Origin: Aquatica leii
Lineage: Eukaryota; Arthropoda; Insecta; Coleoptera; Lampyridae
Length of the DNA stretch: 64,000 bases
Direction: 5' to 3'
Assembly (NCBI GenBank): GCA_035610365.1
Contig: CM069436.1
Coordinates: 8,546,937 to 8,610,936, forward strand
Shown here: piece by piece, positions 1 to 12,190 of the stretch
Layout of the letters: each line of letters begins with the position of its first letter
How positions within the stretch are numbered: position 1 is the first letter of the stretch
Position numbers and translations under genes: made by a program
Notes under the pieces: generated by a model
Database searches by the model: none
Told to the model about the DNA's origin: nothing
The model's input: the letters and a program-made list of their open reading frames with translations, nothing else

Positions 1-3000
1 TGTGTGTAGAATACGATGCGATTGTAAAAATTGCAATAAAAGGTAATCCGTTTAAGAAAATGTGAAAAAAATTCGTAGGAAGTCGAGAGGAAGTCGACGC
101 AATGAGAACTAATTTATTGTTTACTGTTTTTATAGGGGGAAAGCTTCTTTCAGTGTGGTTTTTGCGTCTTATTTCAAAATGTGTGTGTTAAAACGTATCA
201 CTATTGTTTTCAAGTTTGGAAAATCTATGACTGAAAACTTATGACTATCTTCGTCTTGGTTCAGCAAAAATTAGAATTGTAATTTTCATACAAAAACTTG
301 AAATCAAAATTGGAATTACAATATCGATGGCTGACAAAAACGTTTAATAGACTAATGCTCATGAATCTTCACTCTTTTAATAACGGTATTCACGCACATA
401 GTGATTATGTTCAACTCAATTGCATTCACTATTCACACATTGGACTCACGATTCCTTTTGGGTGTCATCTAAAAATGTCTTATCGCAGCATCTTTCTTGT
501 CAAACTGCAGATCACTGATACAACTTTCAAACAAATCGAAGAATTATATATTACAATTTTTTCTTAAAATCTCAGAATCTGTTTGATTTTTTTTAAGGAT
601 TTTGACATCTACGTCATCATGTGTTTATCTTTTTTGTTGCAATTCTCTAAATTGAGATTTGTGGATTAATTTGATGTAAGGATCGAATTTTTGTCGCCCT
701 AAAGCTGTTTACAGCATTCACTTCAGATAGATCTTTGAAAACGTTCAGCAATGGCATACATTCTAGGAAGTTTTCCATTATCTAACGTGTTTACTGTAGT
801 GAGTTTTGACAGACCCCATTACGGCTAGAGTGTTTCTCGTATGGTAACGTTGATCAAGGATCAATAGAATCAAGGAAGTCTTTGTTGGCACAGTTTTTGA
901 GACGAAATATTGAAACCAAGTAGCAAAAGGATTTTGTACTTCTGATGGTGTTAAGTAGAGTCTCTTTTAACAGAGTTTTAATCATATTTTTTCTTGGGAA
1001 AATAATCATTGGAACCCTCTACAGTGATCTAACGCTGTCTTTTTATTCCAACTTCTTGGGAAATTTTATTGTGAACAATACTCAGTGTCGTTTTATCAGA
1101 ATTTTTTATTTTATCAGGAGAGTACTGGGATTGTTTGTACTGCGTCTATAACAAATTGTAAAATTTTTCCACATTTATACAGTTAAAACGCTTAGCTCGT
1201 GCATGTAATGTACCAGTTTTTTAAGCAAATTTTTAACTAGGGCGCCTAGAAAATGGTCAAGCTTTCGCTGCACATTAATGGCGAATTCTGTTCGTATTGA
1301 CCAGAACCGTTTTGCCTTAGGTTTTTGCATATAGTCACTGTCAACGTTACACAAAGTTCATGGCAAGAGATCTAAAAATTACGCAATTATGAACTTAAGC
1401 TTTTTGGCACATTTAACATTTATTGTACTATTAGCAGTATATTAGTCAACGAGAATATAACTATAGCTATTATTCACGAGGATGCATGTTTGCGATGGTA
1501 ATCTCGAATAATATTCATTATATGCATTTAGACTATCAAATCAAAACTTTAAAATGCTTTTAAAAATAAATAAAGACGCTGGCGTTTCAACAACTATAAT
1601 AAATGTGTTCAATTTAAAAAGTCAAAGCATTGAAACTTTCGTTATAATAGACAGCAGTTAAAATTTGTTTTATTTCGCCAAAACAAATTTCATAATTTTC
1701 ATTATAAATGAGGCAAATTCACAAAAGATGCTACTGTACACAAAGTCGCGTCGGTGGCTTTTACCGAAGATCAAAGACGAAGTGCATTCTAATGCGGTTC
1801 CTGTATGTAACAACGTGAATGCAGAATCGAAAATATTACGTCAATTGTTATAAGCCATCGCAAACATCAAAGACGATAAATATGGTTATTTTTCGCACAC
1901 AAGAAATTCGAAATTAACTTTTTCTTGTTTTAACTGCAGAGAAAAAGGAAAAGGAGCATAAACAGATGGGTAAAAGGATTTGTGAATATCGAGGACGATT
2001 AGGACGTCTGGGATTTTTATTCTCTGGAGTGCATTTTCGTTATCTGTGATCCTTTGAGTCTTTGAGAGTGTAACGCGGTTAATTTATATTGTCAGTTTGA
2101 AAAAATCGTGTTTGTATTGAAAGGGTCTTTGCGGTGAGTGGGCAAAGGTACTTGAGACAAAAGTTCTCTAAAGAGTATTGTATATCGAAGTACATATTAT
2201 GTTCGAGTGCCCATAATGTAAACACTCACCGTCAATCATACACAACCATATTTCGATTAATTTTCTTTTTCTTATTTCATCGACAGGAAAAGCAAACAAA
2301 ATCATATTACTTTAATTTAAAAAAGAGGGAAGAGGAATTGGTGTAATTAAATATAGAAATAAAATTGAATTTCATAGGCTGAAATTAGCGCAACGGCGTT
2401 TCGTTACGAGTTTTTAATTACTTTATTTTATGAGTTTTTGAGTATAAAAAGCATTCCCAACAGGGATTTTTAATTAATAAGTTGCGTTATTGGAGTTAAT
2501 TATTCTGAGAACACCTACTCGTCGTTACGTTCCCATCCCAGCTAGCGTTTCAGGAAAATGTTGTATTAAAAAAATTGTAAGCTCAAAACTTTTAATTAAA
2601 TAACTAATGACTTTTTTTAGTCATTAAAAACTTAAACTTTTAAGTTTTGTTAGTTGAATTATTTTTAAAAAGCGGAAGAAATAATTGCTCGGTTTTTAAT
2701 CTTATAGCTAGAATGCTTCGTTCTTTTACACTTTTTTTGAAGTTTTTCCTTTAAAAATAAGCAGGAACTGTTAAACAATGAAAATTTGTTTCATTCGAAG
2801 TTTTTTATTTTTCTTGGTGTTGTTATCTGTGTTTGTTTAGCCTTTCCCCTTTCTCTTCTTGTTTCCGTCTCTTCTAAATCAACTTTCAAAGTTGTGGCTT
2901 AACAAGTTAACTATTTTCTAGTTCTTGTCTAATTTGATGGTTTCTATTCTATTTTTATTTTTATTTCAAATACTGGAACCATTGTATTTGTTCTTTTCTT

Positions 3001-3644
3001 GTGTTTCCCAGTATTATTTACTGTGTCTTGCAACATTTTTTCAGTATTTTTAGGGGTTATTGCATGAGATTTCAAAAAACTCGATTATATCATCTGCATG
3101 TAATTTTTTCTGTTCTAGTTTCTAGGATTCAAAATAAGGGCGTTAAGAAGTGTCTACTTTCTCTAATTGGCCTGTAATTTTTTGACAAATGTCAAGCTAA
3201 CTGGACAAAGTGATTTTGCTTGGGATTCTTCTCTTTAGATAAGTCGTGACCTTTCAGTGATTTATATTAGTTGTCTTTGGAATTTAAAAAAATTACTAGT
3301 TTCTTGCATCGAAAAGGAGGTTTTTTGCTAAGGTTACTACGGCTTACTTGATTGTGTTGTTTTTTTGCAGTTTTTTAGAATGATTTTTTTCGAAAAATTG
3401 CCGCAATTGCCCCTTGTGACTGCCATTGCCCGACTTTGCTTTATGGTTTCAAAAGTTTGGAGTTAAAGTTGGGATTGATTTTTTTTATACGTTTGTTAGG
3501 TGAGGACGCGATTTATGGATTATTTGTATATCTTTAATAAGTGATACAAATTGTCAATAGCGATGCGGAAGTTAATTTAACAACAAAGTGTTGATTTTTT
3601 GGCTATATTTCGTTATCTGAGGTATGGCAAGAAGCATTACTGTG
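1..3644. other. AT-rich DNA without recognisable gene
   Basis: The only open frames are short (under about 90 codons), have no recognisable motif, and are what AT-rich sequence gives by chance. I saw no splice-site-bounded conserved exon, transposase motif or strong repeat. It could be intergenic DNA or a 5' intron of the TOX-family gene further right; the sequence alone does not decide this. Confidence 0.5.
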
Positions 3645-6429
3645 CTTAAAAATGTCAGCAAAAGAGGGGAAATTCGGTCATCATCTAAGTTCTACACATT
3701 TCTCGATTTGGACTAAATTTTGTGATCTTAGTCTTGCTTAAAAGTGGGTGCGAAAGACGGGAAATTTGTGATCTCATAATCGTTGTGTAAATTGTTGCTT
3801 AAAAGTGTGGACAAAAGAGGGAAAGGTTGCTATCATCATCTAAGTTCTACAGATTTCTTGATTTGGACTAAATTTTGTGTTCTATTTTTGCTTAAAAGTG
3901 TCGACAAAACAAGGAAAACTTGCGGTTATTATATTCGTTGTGTAAATTTCTCGATTTGGACAAAATTTTGTGATTTGATTCTTGCTGAAAAATGTGAGCA
4001 AAAGAGGGAATGTTTGCGGTCATTATCTAAGTTCTACAATTTTCTTGATTTGGAATAAATTTTGTGATCTTATTCTTGCTTAAAAATTTGGACACAAGAG
4101 GAAAAATTTGATGTCATCATCTAAGTTCTACAAATTTCTTGATTTGTACTAAATTTTGTGTTCTATTCTTGCTTAAAAGTGTGGATAAAGCAAGGAAAAT
4201 TTGCGATTATCATATTCGTTGAGTAAATTTCTCGATTAATTATTCTTGTTTAAAAGTGTGGACAAAAGACTGAAAATTTGCTGTCATCATCTAACTTCTA
4301 CAAATTTCTTGATTTGGACTAAATTTTGTAATCTTATTTTTGCTTAAAAGTGTGTGCAAAATAGGAAAATTTGCGATTATCGTAATTATTGTGTAAATCT
4401 ACTGATTTGGACTAAATTTTCTCATCTTATTCTTACTTAAAAGTGTACACAAAAGAGGGAAAATTTGCTGTCATCATATAAGTTTTACAAATTTCTTGAT
4501 TTGGACTAAATTTTGTAATCTTATTTTTGCTTAAAAGTGTGTGCAAAAGAGGAAAATTTTGCGATCTCATATTCTTTGTGTAAATTTTTTGATTTGGACT
4601 AAATTTTCTCATCTTATTCTTGCTTAAAAATGTGGACAAAAGAGTGAAAATTTGCTGTCATCATCTAAGTTCTACAAATTTCTTGATTTGGACTAAATTT
4701 TGTAATCTTATTTTTGCTTAAAAGTGTGTGCAAAAGAGGAAAATTTTGCGATCTCATATTCTTTGGGTAAATTTTTTGATTTGGACTAAATTTTCTCATC
4801 TTATTCTTGCTTAAAAATGTGGACAAAAGAGTGAAAATTTGCTGTCATCATCTAAGTTCTACAAATTTCTTGATTTAGACTAAATTTTGTGATTTTATTG
4901 TTGCTTAAGAATGTGGACAAGAGAGAAAAGTTTGTAGTCATATAAGTTCTACAAATTTCTCGATTTGGATTCAATTTTGTGATCTTATTTGTTGTGTAAA
5001 TTTACCGACTTGGACTAAATTTTGTCGTCTTATTTTTGAGTAAACTGGGGACAAAAGAGGAAAAATTTGATGTCATCATCTAAGTTCTACAAATTTCTTG
5101 ATTTGTATTAAATTTCATTATTTTATCCTTGCTTAAAAGTGGGGACAAAATTAGAAAAAATTGCCGTCATCATCTAAGTTATACAAATTTCTTGATTGGG
5201 ACTAAATTTTGTGATTTTATTGTTGCTTAAGAATGTGAACAAGAGAGAAAAGTTTGCAGTCATATAAGTTCTACAAATTTCTCGATTCGGATTTGATTAA
5301 ATTTTGTGATCTTATTTTTGCTTAAAACTGTGTACAAAACAAAGAAAATTTGCGATCATCAGATTTGTTGTGTAAATTTACCGATTTGGACTAAATTTTG
5401 CCTTCATATTTTTGAGTAAAGTGTGGAAAAAAGAGGGAAAATTTGCTGTCACTATCTAAGTTTTACAAATTTCTTGATTTGCACTAAATTTGGTGATTTT
5501 ATTGTTGCTTAAGAATGTGGACAAGAGAGAAAAGTTTGCAGTCATATAAGTTCTACAAATTTCTCGATTTGGATTTGATTAAATTTTGTGATCTTATTTT
5601 TGCTTAAAACTGTGTACAAAACTAAGAAAATTTGCGATTATCATATTTGTTGTGTAAATTTATCGATTTGGACTAAATTTTGTCTTCATATTTTTGAGTA
5701 AACTGGGGACAAAAGAGGAAAAGTTTGCAGTCATCATCTAAGTTCTACAAATTTCTTGATTTGCACTAAATTTTGTGATTTTATGGTTGCTTAAGAATGT
5801 GGACAAGAGAGAAACGTTTGCAGTCATATAAGTTCTACAAATTTCTCGATTTAGATTTGATTAAATTTTGTGATCTTATTGTGCTTAAAACTGTGTACAA
5901 AACAAAGAAAATTTGCGATCATCATATTTGTTGTGTAAATTTACCGATTTGGACTAAAATTTGTCATCTTATTTTTGAGTAAACTGGGGACAAAAGAGGG
6001 AAAATTTGATGTCATTATCTAAGTTCTACAAATTTCTTGATTTGGATTAAATTTCATTATTTTATCCTTGCTTAAAAGTGGAGACAAAATAAGAAAAAAT
6101 TGCTGTCATCATCTAAGTTCTACAATTTTCTCGATTTGGACTAAATTTTGTGATCTTATTTTTGCTTAAAAGTGTGTACAAAACAAAGAAAATTTGCGAT
6201 CATCACATTTGTTGTGTGAATTCACCGATGTGGAGTAAATTTTGTCTTCATATTTTTGAGTAAAGTGTGGACAAAAGAGGGAAAATTTACTGTCATCATC
6301 TAAGTTCTACAAATCTCTTGATTTTGAATAAATTTTGTGATTTCATTCTTGCTTAAAAGTGTGTGCAAAAGAGGGAAATTTTGCGAGCTTTTATTTGTTG
6401 TGTAAGTTTTTCGATTTGGACTAAATTTT

Positions 6430-8960
6430 CTCATACTATTCTTGCTTAAAAGTGTGGAAAAAAGAGGGAAAATTTGTTGTTATCATATAAGTTCTACCAA
6501 TTTTTTGATTTGGACTAAATTTTGTGATTTTATTCTTGCTTGAGAATGTGGGCAAAAGAAAAAAGTTTGCAGTCATATAAGTTCTACAAATTTCTCGATT
6601 TGGTCTAAATTTTGTGATTTTATTGTTGCTTAAGAATGTGGACAAGAGAGAAAAGTTTGCAGTCATATAAGTTCTACAAATTTCTCGACTTGGATTTGAT
6701 TAAATTTTGTGATCTTATTTTTGCTTAAAACTGTGTACAAAACAAAGAAAATTTTTGATCATCATATTTGTTGTGTAAATTTCTTGATTTGGACTAAATT
6801 TTGTGATTTTATTCTTGCTTGAGATTGTGGGCAAAACAAGGAAAATTTGCGATCATTATATTTGTTGTGAAAATTTACCGATTTGGACTAAATTTTGTCT
6901 TCATATTTTTGAGTCAAGTGTGGACAAAAGAGAAAAAATTTTCTGTCATCATCTAAGTTCTACAAATCTCTTGATTTGGAATAAATTTTGTGATTCATTC
7001 TTGCTTAAAAGTGTATGGAAAAGAGGGAAATTTTTGCGAGCTTTTATTTGTTGTGTAAATTTTTCGATTTGGACTAAATTTTCTCATATTATTCTTGCTT
7101 AAAAGTGTGGAAAAAAGAGGGAAAATTTGTTGTCATCATATAAGTTCTACCAATTTCTTGATTTGGACTAAATTTTGTGATTTTATTCTTGCTTGAGAAT
7201 GTGGGCAAAAGAAAAAAGTTTGCAGTCATGTAAGTTCTACAAATTTCTTGATTTGGTCTAAATTTTGTGATTTTATTGTTGCTTAAGAATGTGGACAAGA
7301 GAGAAAAGTTTGCAGTCATATAAGTTCTACAAATTTCTCGACTTGGATTTGATTAAATTTTGTGATCATATTTTTGCTTAAAACTGTGTACAAAACAAAG
7401 AAAATTTTTGATCATCATATTTGTTGTGTAAATTTCTTGATTTGGACTAAATTTTGTGATTTTATTCTTGCTTGAGATTGTGGGCAAAACAAGGAAAATT
7501 TGCGATCATTATATTTGTTGTGAAAATTTACCGATTTGGACTAAATTTTGTCTTCATATTTTTGAGTCAAGTGTGGACAAAAGAGAAAAAATTTTCTGTC
7601 ATCATCTAAGTTCTACAAATCTCTTGATTTGGAATAAATTTTTTGATTCATTCTTGCTTAAAAGTGTATGGAAAAGAGGGAAATTTTTGCGAGCTTTTAT
7701 TTGTTGTGTAAATTTTTCGATTTGGACTAAATTTTCTCATATTATTCTTGCTTAAAAGTGTGGAAAAAAGAGGGAAAATTTGTTGTCATCATATAAGTTC
7801 TACCAATTTCTTGATTTGGACTAAATTTTGTGATTTTATTCTTGCTTGAGAATGTGGGCAAAAGAAAAATGTTTGCAGTCATATAAGTTCTACAAATTTC
7901 TCGATTTGGTCTAAATTTTGTGATTTTATTGTTGCTTAAGAATGTGGACAAGAGAGAAAAGTTTGCAGTCATATAAGTTCTACAAATTTCTCGATTTGGT
8001 CTAAATTTTGTGATTTTATTGTTGCTTAAGAATGTGGACAAGAGAGAAAAGTTTGCACTCATATAAGTTCTACAAATTTCTCGATTTGGATTTGATTAAA
8101 TTTTGTGATCTTATTTTTGCTTAAAACTGTGTACAAAACAGAAAATTTTCGATCATCATATTTGTTGTGTAAATTTACCGATTTGGACGAAATTTTGTCA
8201 TCTTATTTTTGAGTAAACTGGGGACAAAAGAGGAAAAATTTGATGTCATCATCTAAGTTCTACAAATTTCTTGATTTGGATTAAATTTGATTATTTTATC
8301 CTTGCTTAAAAGTGGGGACAGAATAAGAAAAAGTAGCTGTCATAATCTAAGTTCTACAAATTTCGTGATTTGTACTAAATTTTGTGATTTTATTCTTGCT
8401 TGAGATTGTGGGCAAAACAAGGAAAATTTGCGATCATTATATTTGTTGTGTAAATTTACCGATTTGGACTAAAATTTGTCTTCATATTTTTGAGTCAAGT
8501 GTGGACAAAAGAGAAAAAATTTTCTGTCATCATCTAAGTTCTACAAATCTCTTGATTTGGAATAAATTTTGTGATTCATTCTTGCTTAAAAGTGTATGGA
8601 AAAGAGGGAAATTTTTGCGAGCTTTTATTTGTTGTGTAAATTTTTCGATTTGGACTAAATTTTCTCATATTATTCTTGCTTAAAAGTGTGGAAAAAAGAG
8701 GGAAAATTTGTTGTCATCATATAAGTTCTACCAATTTCTTGATTTGGACTAAATTTTGTGATTTTATTCTTGCTTGAGAATGTGGGCAAAAGAAAAATGT
8801 TTGCAGTCATATAAGTTCTACAAATTTCTCGATTTGGTCTAAATTTTGTGATTTTATTGTTGCTTAAGAATGTGGACAAGAGAGAAAAGTTTGCAGTCAT
8901 ATAAGTTCTACAAATTTCTCGATTTGGATTTGATTAAATTTTGTGATCTTATTTTTGCTT
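6430..8960. repeat. Higher-order repeat inside the satellite (653-bp unit)
   Basis: Equivalent positions recur at about 6436, 7089, 7742 and 8670. The first two steps are exactly 653 bp (about seven monomers) and the third is 928 bp (about ten monomers). Copies of the 653-bp unit differ at only a few positions, while neighbouring monomers within a unit differ much more. This is the signature of a higher-order repeat made by recent multi-monomer duplication. The longer last step contains extra monomers, one of them an exact tandem copy at 7871-8050. Confidence 0.9.
7871..8050. repeat. Exact 90-bp monomer tandem duplication
   Basis: The 90 bp starting at 7871 (GTTTGCAGTCATATAAG...) are repeated at 7961-8050 with almost no differences. 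A third, slightly changed copy starts at 8051. This is the youngest duplication visible in the array and fixes the length of this monomer type at 90 bp. Confidence 0.9.
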
Positions 8961-11900
8961 AAAACTGTGTACAAAACACAGAAAATTTTCGATCATCATA
9001 TTTGTTGTGTAAATTTATCGATTTGGACTAAATTTTGTCATCTTATTTTTGAGTAAACTGGAACCAAAAGAGTAAAAATTTGATGTCATCATCTAAGTTT
9101 TACAAATTTCTTGATTTGGATTAAATTTTATTATTTTATCCTTGCTTAAAAGTGGGGACAAAATAAGAAAAAATTGCTGTCATCATCTAAGTTCTACAAA
9201 TTTCTTGATTTGGACTAAATTTTGTGATTTTATTCTTGCTTGAGATTGTGACAAAAGAGAAATGTTTGCAGTCATATAAGTTCTACAAATTTCTCGATTT
9301 GGACTAAATCTTGTGATCTGATTTTTGCTTAAAAGTGTGTACAAAACAAGGAAAATTTGCGATCATTATATTTGTTGTGTAAATTCACCGATTTGGACTA
9401 AATTTTGTCTTCATATTTTTGAGTAAAGTGTGGACAAATGAGGGAAAATTTGCTGTCATTATCTAAGTTCTACAAATCTCTTGATTTGAAATAATTTTTT
9501 TGATTTTATTCTTGCTTAAAAGTGTGTGCAAAAGAGGGAAATTTTGCGAGCTTTTATTCGTTGTGTAAATTTTTTGATTTGGACTAAATTTTCTCATCTT
9601 ATTCTTGCTTAAAAGTGTGGAAAAAAGAGGGAAAATTTGTTGTCATGTAAGTTTTATCAATTTCTTGATTTGGACTATTTTTTTTTTATTTTATTCTTGC
9701 TTAAGAATGTGGGCAAAAGAGAAAAGTTTGCAGTCATCATCTAAGTTCTACAAATTTCTTGATTTGGACTGAAATTTGTAATTTTATTCTTACTTGAAAG
9801 TGTCGACAAAAGACGAAAAATTTGCTGTTATCAGAGTTCTACAAATTTTTTGATTTGTATTAAATTTCATTATTTTATCCTTGCTTAAAAGTGGGGACAA
9901 AATGAGAAAAAATTGCTGTCATCATCTAAATTCTATTTCTTGATTTGGACTAAATTTTGTGATTTTATTCTTGCTTGAGATTGTGGGCAAAAGAGAAAAG
10001 TTTGCAGTCATATAAGTTCTACAAATATCTCGATTTGGACTAAATTTTGTGATCTTATTTTTGCTTAAAAGTGTGTACAAAACAAGGAAAATTTGGAATC
10101 ATTATATTTGTTGTGTAAATTTACCGATTTGGACTAAATTTTTTCTTCATATTTTTGAGTAAAATGTGGACAAAAGAGGGAAAATTTTCTGTCATCATCT
10201 AAGTTCTACAAATCTCTGGATTTGAAATAAATTTTGTGATTCATTCTTGCTTAAAAGTGTGTGCAAAAGAGGGAAGTTTTGCCAGCTTTTATTCGTTGTG
10301 TAAATTTTTCGATTTGGACTAAATTTTCTCATCTTATTCTTGCTTAAAAATTTAGACAAAAGAGTCAAAATTTGTTGTCATTATCTGAACTCTACAAATT
10401 TCTTGATTAGCACTAAATTTTGTGATTTTATTGTTGCTTAAGAATGTGGACAAGAGAGAAAAGTTTGCAGTCATATAAGTTCTACAAATTTCTCGATTTG
10501 GATTTGATTAAATTTTGTGATCTTATTTTTGCTTAAAAGTGTGTACAAAACAAAGAAAATTCGCGATCATCATATTTGTTGTGTAAATTTACCGATTTGG
10601 ACTAAATTTTGTCTTAATATTTTTGAGTAAAGTGTGGACAAAAGAAGGAAAATTTGCTGTCATTATCTAAGTTCTACAAATTTATTGATTTGGATTAAAT
10701 TTTGTATTCTATTCTTGCTTAAAAGTGTGGATAAAACAAGGAAAATTATCATATTCGTTGTGCAAGTTTCTCGATTTGGACTAAATTTTATGATATTATT
10801 CTTGCTTGAAAGTGTATGCAAAAGAGTGAAAGTTTGCAGTCATTATTTAAGTTCTACAAATTTCTCGATTTGGACTAAATTTTGCGTTCTTATTCTTGCT
10901 TAAAAGTGTGTACACAACAAGGAAAATTTGCGATCATCATATTTGTTGTGTAAGTTTACCGATTTGGACTAAATTTTGTCATCTTATTTTTGAGTAAACT
11001 GGGGACAAAAGAGGAAAAATTTGATGTCATCAAATTTCTTGATTTGGATTAAATTTCATTATCTTTTTCTTAATAAACAGTGGGTACAAAAGAAGAAAAA
11101 GTTTGCTGTCATCATCATAAGTTCTACAAATTTATTGATTTAGACTAAATTTTGTGTTTTATTCTTGCTTAAAAGTGTGCACAAACGAAGGAAAACTTCC
11201 AATTATCATATTTATTGTGTAAATTTGCTGTTTTGGACTAAATTTTGTCATCTTATTTTTGAGTAAAGTGTGGACAAAAGATGAAAAATTTGGTGTCATC
11301 ATCTAAGTCCACAAACTTCTTGATTTGGACTAAACTTTGTGATTTTATTCTTCCTTAAAAGTGTGTGCAAAAGAGTTTATTATGTAAGTTCTACAAATTT
11401 CTGGATTTGGACTAAATTTCCTGATTTTATCCTTGCTTAAAAATGGGGACTAAAGAGGAAAAATTTGCTGTCATCATCTATATTCTACAAATGTCTTGAT
11501 TTAGGCTAAATTTTGTGATTTTATTCTTGCTTAATAGTGTGTGCAAAAGAGGAAAAATTTGTGATAATTATCTAAGTTTTACAAATTTCTCGATTTGGAC
11601 TAAATTTTCTGATTTTAAACTTGCTTAAAAGTGGGAACAAAAGAGGAAAAATTTGCTGTTATACAAATTTCTAGATTTGTAATCTTATTCTTGCTTAAAA
11701 GTATGGGTAAAACAGAGAAAATTTGCGATCGTCATATTAGTTGTGTAAATTTCTGGATTTAGACTAAATTTTGTGATTTTATTATATATATAGTTATACA
11801 AATTTCTTGGTTTGGACAAAAGTTTGTGATCTTATTCTTGTTTAAAAACATAGACAAAACAGGAAAAAATTGCGGTCGTCATATTAGTTTTATAAATTTC

Positions 11901-12190
11901 TTGATTTGGACTAAATTTTGTAATCTTATTCTTACTTAAAAGTGCGGACAATTTGCGGTTTTCATATTAGTTCTCAATTTGGACTAATTTTTTTCATTTT
12001 ATTTGTGCTGAGAATTGTTGGCCATAGAGGGAAAATTTGCGGTCATCTAAGTGCTACAAATCTTTTGATTTGGACTGAATTTTGTGTCCTTATTCTAGCT
12101 TAAAAGTGTGGGCAAAAGAGGTAAAATTTGCGGTCATCATCTAAGTTCTACAAAGTTCTTGATTTAAACGGAATGTGATCTTATTCTAAT

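Larger units (their letters stand above)
3645..12190. repeat. 8.5-kb satellite/minisatellite array, ~90-94-bp monomer
   Basis: The whole interval is a head-to-tail array of one diverged monomer of about 90-94 bp, roughly 90 copies. Every monomer carries a conserved block reading GATTTGGACTAAATTTTG followed by TTATTCTTGCTTAAAAGTGTG and a purine-rich ACAAAAGAGG stretch. At least three monomer types alternate: one with TAAGTTCTACAAATTTCT, one with TTTGTTGTGTAAATTTACCG, and one with an extra GATTTGATTAAATTTTG. The outer monomers are more diverged (3650-4300 and 11650-12190) and the centre is most homogeneous, as expected of an array renewed by unequal exchange. Short open frames run through it on both strands because some monomers are exactly 90 bp; they are not genes. 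Heterochromatic or centromeric origin is possible but not shown. Confidence 0.95.

Noticed and set aside
6803..8683. Series of ~99-codon and ~76-codon frames in the satellite that look like a repeated protein family
   Set aside because: They are produced by monomers whose length is a multiple of three, occur on both strands at once, and begin and end at arbitrary places in the repeat.
3645..12190. CRISPR-like or regulatory array interpretation of the tandem repeats
   Set aside because: Monomers are contiguous and similar along their whole length with no unique spacers, and the window is eukaryotic.
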